Source: Haemonchus contortus (taxonomy: Eukaryota; Nematoda; Chromadorea; Rhabditida; Trichostrongylidae). From it: DNA of 64,000 nucleotides. Under the pieces are notes generated by a model. That model saw nothing but the letters and a program-made list of their open reading frames with translations, ran no database searches and was not told where the DNA came from. Positions 63,561 through 64,000 of the stretch are shown here, in pieces (positions within the stretch are counted from its first letter, which is position 1; each line of letters starts with the position of its first letter). The translations under genes and the position numbers were made by a program. Location: positions 8,446,007-8,510,006 of the forward strand of contig LS997562.1 in assembly GCA_000469685.2 (NCBI GenBank), written 5' to 3'.

Positions 63561-64000
63561 CCCTAACACTGTTCCTTTTAGATGGTATTTGTTTATTTGT
63601 GGTATGCCCAACAAACATTGAAAACAAAAAAAACAACAATTTTAAGACTAGCTATAAAAGGAATGGAAGGCAAAACCTTGAAACCAACATTCAAAATAAA
63701 CGAAGGCAAAAATAGAAAACAAAACAAAAATAAAAGCGTTCCTAAAACAATTGATGAATCGAGAACACAAAAAAATACTCACTGGCTTTAGCTGTTGTAT
63801 ATTTTTCCACAAAAACAAGTAGGTCGATGGAGTGAAATGATACCTAAATCATTTAAATTAATAAACTAACAGTAGAGGTGTAAAACCTAAGACCAACAAA
63901 GAAAAAGTGAGTAGCCGCTAGAGGCCATCAAAGGGCGAGCCCTAATGACATCTCGAATGGTAGTGTTCACATCGAAAAGCCAAGCAACTCACCCGTTGAA
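63561..64000. other. Right flank, A-rich
   Basis: No gene seen. It is probably the promoter and right part of the Harbinger element or its flank. No terminal inverted repeat could be matched. Confidence 0.4.

Overview
This window looks like nuclear DNA of a clade V (strongylid) nematode. Genes are split into many small exons with GT-AG introns, several start codons lie a few bases downstream of a naked acceptor of the kind used for spliced-leader trans-splicing, and gly-2 and lem-3 type genes are present. A hookworm-like species is my inference; I could not compare with a genome.

Layout. From 1 to about 7.2 kb only one exon is recognisable (2032-2161, minus, resembling the N-terminus of a diphosphoinositol polyphosphate phosphohydrolase), with two non-autonomous DNA transposons beside it. 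From 7245 to 23895 (minus) lies a complete CDKAL1-type tRNA methylthiotransferase of 12 exons. Its last intron is 8.4 kb and holds six copies of a tRNA-derived SINE; another intron holds a 128-bp tandem array. From 27668 to 32629 (minus) is an ARHGAP39/Vilse Rho-GAP of 14 exons. A 393-bp divergent spacer separates it from gly-2/MGAT5 (33023-39578, plus, 16 exons), which carries a deleted mariner element in intron 14. The LEM-3/ANKLE1 nuclease (40723-45355, plus, 13 exons), a TTC14-like S1/TPR protein (46669-51775, plus, 9 exons) and an unrecognised 285-residue protein (52083-55732, plus, 7 exons) follow. The last two lie 307 bp apart and may form an operon. A Penelope-like fragment with a 20-bp target duplication sits in an intron of the unrecognised gene.

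From 56.9 kb to the end the DNA is repeat-rich: a single C2H2 zinc-finger exon, a GC-rich block without recognisable coding, a tandem array near 60 kb, and a PIF/Harbinger transposon with convergent transposase and Myb/SANT-like genes (60.9-63.6 kb).

The host genes do not form one pathway. They cover tRNA modification, Rho signalling, Golgi N-glycan branching and DNA-bridge cleavage. All coding models were assembled by eye from exon phase and family similarity. Exon joins were phase-checked except where noted, but no database search was run.
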